Source: Burkholderiales bacterium (GTDB lineage: Bacteria; Pseudomonadota; Gammaproteobacteria; Burkholderiales; Nitrosomonadaceae). From it: a stretch of DNA of 64,000 nt. The translations under genes were made by a program, and so were the position numbers. The notes under the pieces were generated by a model. It was not told the DNA's origin. It made no database searches and saw only the letters and a list, made by a program, of their open reading frames with translations. Numbering within the stretch: the first letter of the stretch is position 1; each line of letters opens with the position of its first letter. Positions 59,861-64,000 of the stretch are shown here, in pieces. The stretch covers positions 496,001-560,000 of the forward strand of contig JACKLR010000003.1 of the NCBI GenBank assembly GCA_024235795.1. Reading direction: 5' to 3'.

Positions 59861-60646
59861 ATGATTGACTGCATTATCCCGGAATGGCCTGCACCCAGGC
59901 ATGTCAAAGCACTGTTTACCACGCGGCGCGGCGGTGTGAGCAGCAACTGCGCCAGCGGCGCTTTTGCAACATTCAATCTGGGAACGCATGTCAATGATCG
60001 TCCGGCTGACGTCGAAGAAAACCGCGCGCGACTGCAAGAATATTTGCCTGGCGCGCCAAAATGGCTCGACCAGGTACACAGCGCCAGATATGTGTGGATG
60101 GAGCAGGCCGCCGAGCCGCCGGCAAAGGAAAAAGCCGATGCCGCCTTGACCCGTCAGCACAATACGGTGTGCGCGATCATGGTTGCGGATTGTTTGCCGG
60201 TTTTTTTATGCGATACCACAGGCAGCCTCGCCGGTGTCGTGCATGCCGGATGGCGCGGGCTTGCTGCCGGCATCATCGAACAATCGGTTGCCGCACTTCA
60301 GGTTGACCGCAGCAAACTGATGGCATGGCTGGGACCGGCTATCGGACCTGATTATTTCGAAGTCGGCGAAGACGTCAGAACGGCATTTGTCACGCATGAC
60401 CCAGATTCGGCCAGTGCTTTCGCTGAAAAAACCAGCCCATCCGCGCAAACAGAAAAAAAATGGCTTGCGGATATCTTCCAACTCGCCCGCCGTCGACTGG
60501 CAAACGCGGGCGTTACGCAAATTTTCGGCGGCGGCATCTGCACATATAGCGATCCGGCGCGTTTTTTTTCCTACCGGCGCGACACTGCAACCGGCCGCAT
60601 GGCTGCGCTCATCTGGCTGGATAAAAACGCATTAACCCTCAAATGA
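59861..60646 (+). CDS. pgeF: Peptidoglycan editing factor / purine nucleoside phosphorylase-like (YfiH)
   Basis: A 261-residue member of the DUF152/laccase-like family. The metal site is H73 (D-Q-V-H-S), C111 (V-A-D-C-L-P-V-F) and H128 (V-H-A-G-W-R-G). The family keeps wrong amino acids out of peptidoglycan precursors and also shows purine nucleoside activity in vitro. N-terminal T-T-R-R-G-G-V-S is typical. Divergent from the ankyrin gene. Confidence 0.93.
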   Translation: MIDCIIPEWPAPRHVKALFTTRRGGVSSNCASGAFATFNLGTHVNDRPADVEENRARLQEYLPGAPKWLDQVHSARYVWMEQAAEPPAKEKADAALTRQHNTVCAIMVADCLPVFLCDTTGSLAGVVHAGWRGLAAGIIEQSVAALQVDRSKLMAWLGPAIGPDYFEVGEDVRTAFVTHDPDSASAFAEKTSPSAQTEKKWLADIFQLARRRLANAGVTQIFGGGICTYSDPARFFSYRRDTATGRMAALIWLDKNALTLK

Positions 60647-60657
60647 GTTCAATCCTT

Positions 60658-60809
60658 CCTTGGGCACCTCTAAAAATCCACATTTTGTTACAATACTTCG
60701 TTATTCACAAAAAATGCTTCCTGACATATTCATCATATGCTGCGTCAACATTTTTTGTTCTCGCCTTGTCTTGTTGTTTAAAACTCTGAATTTTTAGAGA
60801 TGCCCCCTT
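60658..60809. mobile_element. MITE-like element, 144 bp, with 4-bp target duplication
   Basis: Ends GGGCACCTCTAAAAATCCA (from 60662) and, inverted, GGGCATCTCTAAAAATTCA (ending 60805) match at 17 of 19 positions. The element is flanked by direct CCTT on both sides (60658-60661 and 60806-60809). The inner halves also share ACAAAAAATG in inverted orientation, so the whole element can fold as a long imperfect hairpin. It encodes no protein. The 4-bp duplication suits IS5-type mobilisation, and an IS5-type remnant lies at 16 kb; the link is inference. It sits between pgeF and the ZIP gene. Confidence 0.8.
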
Positions 60810-60854
60810 ATGCACAAAGGCGTATAATCCCGCCTTTCCATTTGATTTAACTTT

Positions 60855-61673
60855 ATGTCTACGCTTTCCTGGATCATCCTGGCCAGCTTTATCGGCGGCG
60901 TCCTGAGCCTGCTCCTTGCGGCCATGCTTACACTCAACACACGGGCAACCTGGGTTTCAAGACTTGTCTCATTTGCAATCGGCGCACTGCTTGGCGCCGC
61001 GTTCCTGAATATCCTGCCTGAGGCGTTCGAGCGTTCGGATGATCCTGCTCAGGTGACTGTTCTGGTGCTGTTTGGCATTCTGCTGTTTTTCATACTGGAA
61101 AAACTGGTGTTATGGCGCCACTGTCATCTGGAAGACTGCGAAGCCCACGATCCGGCACATGGCATTCCCAATGCCATCACCACGACCGTCAGCAGCGCTC
61201 ATGTTCACGAAAACGATCAAGGTCGCAGCGGCATGATGATCATGATCGGCGACACTTTTCATAACTTTGTCGACGGCATCCTCATCGCCGCCGCTTTCAT
61301 GGTGGATGTACAGCTCGGCATCGTCACGTCCATTGCCATTATTGCTCATGAAATTCCGCAGGAGGCCGGTGATTTCATTATCCTGCTCAACTCAGGCTAT
61401 ACGCGGCGCGCGGCGTTCATGATGAACCTGTTATCCAGCTTTGCCACGCTGGTCGGCGGGGTGCTGGCTTATTTTATGCTGAATAAACTTGATTTCATGA
61501 TTCTGCCGCTACTGGGGCTGGCGTCCGCCAGCATGATTTATGTCGCACTGTCCGATTTAATCCCCGGTTTGCACAAGCGCCCCGAGATCGGCGCAACAGC
61601 GCAACAGGTCACATTAATCCTGCTCGGAATTGGCCTGATCTGGTTTGTCGGCCTGTTTGCGCATGGGCATTGA
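60855..61673 (+). CDS. ZIP family metal transporter
   Basis: A 272-residue inner-membrane divalent metal transporter with about eight helices. The metal-binding helices are I-G-D-T-F-H-N-F-V-D-G-I-L-I-A-A-A-F and I-A-H-E-I-P-Q-E-A-G-D-F, the ZIP signature pair. The loop between has a His-rich sequence (C-H-L-E-D-C-E-A-H-D-P-A-H, H-V-H-E). Zinc or iron uptake is likely. No Zur or Fur box is evident in the short upstream region, which is largely the MITE-like element. Confidence 0.94.
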   Translation: MSTLSWIILASFIGGVLSLLLAAMLTLNTRATWVSRLVSFAIGALLGAAFLNILPEAFERSDDPAQVTVLVLFGILLFFILEKLVLWRHCHLEDCEAHDPAHGIPNAITTTVSSAHVHENDQGRSGMMIMIGDTFHNFVDGILIAAAFMVDVQLGIVTSIAIIAHEIPQEAGDFIILLNSGYTRRAAFMMNLLSSFATLVGGVLAYFMLNKLDFMILPLLGLASASMIYVALSDLIPGLHKRPEIGATAQQVTLILLGIGLIWFVGLFAHGH

Positions 61674-61794
61674 GCGCGCGATAACACCTCATCAGCCTAT
61701 TTCGTAAAAAAGTTAAGTCCTACATCCAAATGCCAGCAAAAAATTGAAAGGTTGATTTTATAGATTGAATAAACACATCATCCATGCCAGAATA

Positions 61795-61815
61795 AAATCT
61801 AGATTGTCTAGATTT
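61795..61815. promoter_or_regulatory. Palindromic operator of the toxin-antitoxin operon
   Basis: AAATCTAGA-TTG-TCTAGATTT is a perfect 9-bp dyad centred 34 bases before the antitoxin ATG. Phd/YefM complexes autorepress through such dyads, so this is the likely site. Confidence 0.75.
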
Positions 61816-61838
61816 AAGCGTAAAATGGGGTGGAAAAT

Positions 61839-62081
61839 ATGAAATGGCAACTGGCAGATGCCAAAAATCGATTGAGTGAAGTTATCAACAAAGCATTATC
61901 CGAAGGTCCTCAAAAGATTACGCGCCGAAATGATACGGTTATTATTTTGTCACAAGGCGATTATGAAAAGTTGATTGAGCAACAACCAGGATTTAAAGAT
62001 TTTCTACTGAATCAGACGCCAGACCTGAAGGGTCTTGATTTAAAGCGCGACAAGGGAATAATGCGGGATATTGATCTGTGA
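61839..62081 (+). CDS. Phd/YefM family antitoxin
   Basis: An 80-residue antitoxin. The N-terminus W-Q-L-A-D-A-K-N-R-L-S-E-V-I-N-K-A and T-R-R-N-D-T-V-I-I-L-S is the Phd/YefM DNA-binding fold, and the acidic/basic C-terminal segment binds the toxin. The ATG at 61839 is preceded by GGGGTGG; an in-frame GTG nine bases upstream is less likely. Its stop overlaps the toxin start as GTGA. Autoregulation via the 61795-61815 dyad is expected. Confidence 0.92.
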   Translation: MKWQLADAKNRLSEVINKALSEGPQKITRRNDTVIILSQGDYEKLIEQQPGFKDFLLNQTPDLKGLDLKRDKGIMRDIDL

Positions 62082-62500
62082 GAATGTTGCTCGATACGTG
62101 CGTATTATCTGAACTTCGCAAGCCACAGTGTCATGAAAATGTGCGAAAAACAATAGAGGAATGTACTGAGGCATCCTTGTTTATCAGTGTCATCACTATT
62201 GGTGAAATTACCAAGGGTGTAGAGTTACTAAAGGAAATTGAAAACCAGCGTAAACGAAAATTACAAAGTTGGTTGCAAACAATCGAATATTATTATGCTG
62301 ATAGAATATTGCCTATCGATTTGGAAGTTTCCCGTATCTGGGGCGAGATCACAGCAACGGCACAAAAATCTGGACAAACGATTGCTGTCAGTGACGGTCT
62401 AATTGCTGCCACGGCATTACGGCATGGACTTCATATTATGACAAGAAATGTTAACGACTTTAAACCGAGCGGCGCATTACTGGTCAATCCATGGGAGTAA
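62078..62500 (+). CDS. VapC/FitB-type PIN domain toxin
   Basis: A 140-residue PIN-domain ribonuclease toxin. Acidic active-site residues are D6 (L-L-D-T-C-V-L-S-E), E43 (I-G-E-I-T-K-G) and D106 (V-S-D-G-L-I-A-A-T-A), with N124/D127 in T-R-N-V-N-D-F. This matches FitB-like toxins paired with Phd/YefM antitoxins. The GTG at 62078 overlaps the antitoxin stop; an ATG at 62084 is an alternative. All catalytic residues are present, so it looks functional. Confidence 0.93.
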   Translation: MRMLLDTCVLSELRKPQCHENVRKTIEECTEASLFISVITIGEITKGVELLKEIENQRKRKLQSWLQTIEYYYADRILPIDLEVSRIWGEITATAQKSGQTIAVSDGLIAATALRHGLHIMTRNVNDFKPSGALLVNPWE

Positions 62501-62729
62501 ATTTTAAACTTCCCATCGCCGCACACAGTCAACAAAACCGAAAAAAACCATCTCAAAACCCCTGCTCCTCCCTATACATGGATAACACCCCTGATCAGTA
62601 ATTTTAAGCATTAACCAGGAAACAATTATCCGCAGGATTTGTATAAAATCTGGCATACTGACACTGATGTGAATGCTGTCAAACGCAATTCACTTATTGT
62701 CCTCATCCATTGATAATAAAGTTACGCTT
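62501..62729. other. Gap upstream of membrane-anchored protein
   Basis: About 230 bases after the toxin gene. A C-rich stretch and a TATAAA-like sequence near 62641 are present but no clear promoter or terminator can be defended. Confidence 0.4.
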
Positions 62730-63401
62730 ATGCACTGGACGCATGTAATTCTGATTGTTTTGCTGACTATACTGGTCACCGTTGCAGGCACCTACTGGGC
62801 GCTCAAAACGTATATTTTCGCTTCCGACTTTACCCCGGTAACGCTCAGCGCAAAAGAGGAAAGCGTGCTTGAGACCAAGCTGAGTGCACTGGGTTACGAA
62901 TCCGGCTCTTCAACAACTGTGCACTCCAAAAGTACACAACCGGCACAAGAAGACGAATTTGATGAAAACGGCTTTCTAAAACCGGAAGCGTATTCCGAAA
63001 AAAATGCAACGCGTGCAGTCAGCTTTACAGAACGGGAACTGAATGCGTTTCTGGCCAAGAACACCGATCTTGCCCAGAAACTGGCCATCGATCTTGCTGA
63101 AGGACTGGTCAGCGCAAAGCTGCTGGTTCCGTTTGAAGAAGATTTTCCGATGCTCGGCGGAAAAACGCTGCGCTTAAATGCAGGAGTCGGTCTGACTTAC
63201 CAAAATGACAAACCCGTCATCGTCCTCAAGGGTATCAGCATCATGGGCGTGCCCATCCCCAACAGCTGGCTGGGCGGGATAAAAAATATCGATCTGGTCA
63301 GCGAGTTCGGCGCCGATCCGGGATTCTGGCAATCCTTTTCCGAAGGCGTCGAGAATATCCAGGTGTCAGACGGCCAGATCACGATCAAGCTGAAAGAATA
63401 G
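62730..63401 (+). CDS. Membrane-anchored protein, unknown (YpmS-like C-terminal domain)
   Basis: A 223-residue protein with one N-terminal transmembrane helix (about 5-27) and a large extracytoplasmic part. After a flexible acidic linker (about 60-85), V-S-F-T-E-R-E-L-N-A-F-L-A-K-N-T-D-L-A-Q resembles the opening of YpmS/DUF2140-like lipid-associated domains; the rest is beta-rich (L-R-L-N-A-G-V-G-L-T-Y). The similarity is weak and judged by eye. Start at 62730 fits the helix position. Convergent with the HNH gene, nine bases apart. Confidence 0.75.
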   Translation: MHWTHVILIVLLTILVTVAGTYWALKTYIFASDFTPVTLSAKEESVLETKLSALGYESGSSTTVHSKSTQPAQEDEFDENGFLKPEAYSEKNATRAVSFTERELNAFLAKNTDLAQKLAIDLAEGLVSAKLLVPFEEDFPMLGGKTLRLNAGVGLTYQNDKPVIVLKGISIMGVPIPNSWLGGIKNIDLVSEFGADPGFWQSFSEGVENIQVSDGQITIKLKE

Positions 63402-63410
63402 CCCGGTCAG

Positions 63411-63770
63411 TCATGATTTTTTATTCAGCATATCCTTGAGATTGGCAAAAGGATTGTGGGTCGCCACGGACTCTGATTCGCGGATATCGGTGCGGCCCAT
63501 AAAGTCCTTGAGTTTGGCGTGCTCATTTTCATGACAATACGTGCACAGCAGTTCCCAGTTACTGCCATCGGGCGGGTTGTCATCATGATTGTTGTTTTTG
63601 TGGTGCACTTCGAGCAATTGCAGATTTTTATGGTCAAAAGTGCGCGCACAGCGGCCGCACACCCACGGAAATAATTTCAGCGCCTGTTCCCGATAGCCCT
63701 TGGCACGCTTTTCCGCATTACGCCGCGCTTCAAGAATAACGCGATCCAGTTTACCGGTTTCTTTCGCCAT
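63411..63770 (-). CDS. yajD: YajD-like HNH nuclease family protein
   Basis: A 119-residue HNH protein. The zinc-binding C-G-R-C and C-T-Y-C-H pairs frame the catalytic L-E-V-H-H-K-N-N-N-H-D-D-N-P-P-D and N-W-E-L-L-C segment of the beta-beta-alpha fold, matching YajD in Escherichia coli. Function is unproven; a DNA-related nuclease is expected. The ATG at 63770 has GGGGAAAT upstream, favoured over the ATG at 63791. Confidence 0.88.
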   Translation of the reverse strand: MAKETGKLDRVILEARRNAEKRAKGYREQALKLFPWVCGRCARTFDHKNLQLLEVHHKNNNHDDNPPDGSNWELLCTYCHENEHAKLKDFMGRTDIRESESVATHNPFANLKDMLNKKS

Positions 63771-63947
63771 ATCAGATTTCCCCTTAAACAATGCCGGATA
63801 TGGCAGTATAGCGATTTTTCGGTATCGGTATGCAATACTTCCTCACATGACGAAACTCGTATTCAACAATTTGTTTTTATGCTCGTATAGTCTGTGTACC
63901 CCGAAAAGAATTTTTTGAAATGGACTTTTCCAATCCGGAGTTAATTT

Positions 63948-64000
63948 ATGGAATACCTTAACCAAGCCTGGGTCATCTTAAAACTGGGGGGTTACATCAT
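63948..64000 (+). CDS. Start of ExbB/TolQ/MotA-like membrane protein, cut by window edge
   Basis: ATG at 63948 with CCGGAG seven bases upstream opens a frame that continues off the window. The 17 visible residues (M-E-Y-L-N-Q-A-W-V-I-L-K-L-G-G-Y-I) resemble the first helix of ExbB/TolQ/MotA proton-channel proteins. Too short for certainty. Confidence 0.5.
   Translation, partial: MEYLNQAWVILKLGGYI

Noticed and set aside
1..64000. tRNA, rRNA or CRISPR arrays
   Set aside because: No conserved tRNA T-loop context, rRNA segment or regularly spaced repeats were seen while reading the gaps.

Overview
The window looks like a chromosomal segment of a betaproteobacterium, most consistent with Nitrosomonadaceae (Nitrosomonas-like). 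This is inferred from the alternative N-type ATPase operon, the protein sequences and moderate base composition; no rRNA or ammonia-oxidation gene is present to prove it. I saw no tRNA, rRNA or CRISPR array.

Layout. 1-2.6 kb (minus): start of an N-type (predicted Na+ or H+ translocating) F-ATPase operon, atpD-atpC-atpQ-atpB, cut by the window edge and with no atpR between atpQ and atpB. 2.7-3.8 kb: ygfZ-like folate protein. 3.8-9.6 kb: a TonB-dependent receptor divergent from a YfiR-like gene and a four-step hybrid histidine kinase, a surface-uptake/signalling module. 9.7-13.5 kb: thiolase, small exported coiled-coil protein, pirin, and a cyclic 2,3-diphosphoglycerate synthetase-like P-loop protein.

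13.5-17.4 kb is an AT-rich, gene-poor island. It holds a stand-alone MreB-like fragment protein (YjaA type), two small secreted Cys-containing proteins, a 33-bp perfect palindrome, a broken HepT-type toxin gene, a broken IS5-type transposase and a GGGGCC tract. 17.4-24.4 kb (minus): Hsp20 with a small upstream ORF, then gltBD. 24.9-27.8 kb: flavodoxin-fold oxidoreductase, spondin-domain protein and an ECF sigma/NrsF anti-sigma pair.

27.9-38.3 kb (minus) is a compact storage-sugar operon transcribed glk-glgP-DUF5752-treT-treZ-treY. It joins glycogen breakdown, glucose phosphorylation and two trehalose routes. 38.7-39.8 kb: M50 protease with CBS domains.

40.4-44.1 kb is an AT-rich accessory segment: a predicted PD-(D/E)XK-like nuclease with a frameshifted partner, a 29-residue ORF, and an 858-residue TIR-NACHT-transmembrane protein. 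The last is a strong candidate for an NLR-like, NAD-targeting antiphage system and is the most interesting item here. 44.2-59.7 kb: DUF2283 protein, M1 peptidase, purL-chaN(PDZ) with a clear terminator, NAD(P)HX repair enzyme, class 3 lipase, and a glycerol operon (exported ankyrin protein, GDPD, glpD, FGGY kinase). 59.9-64 kb: pgeF, a 144-bp MITE-like element with a 4-bp target duplication, a ZIP transporter, a Phd/VapC toxin-antitoxin pair with a palindromic operator, a membrane-anchored protein, a YajD-like HNH protein and the start of an ExbB/MotA-like gene.
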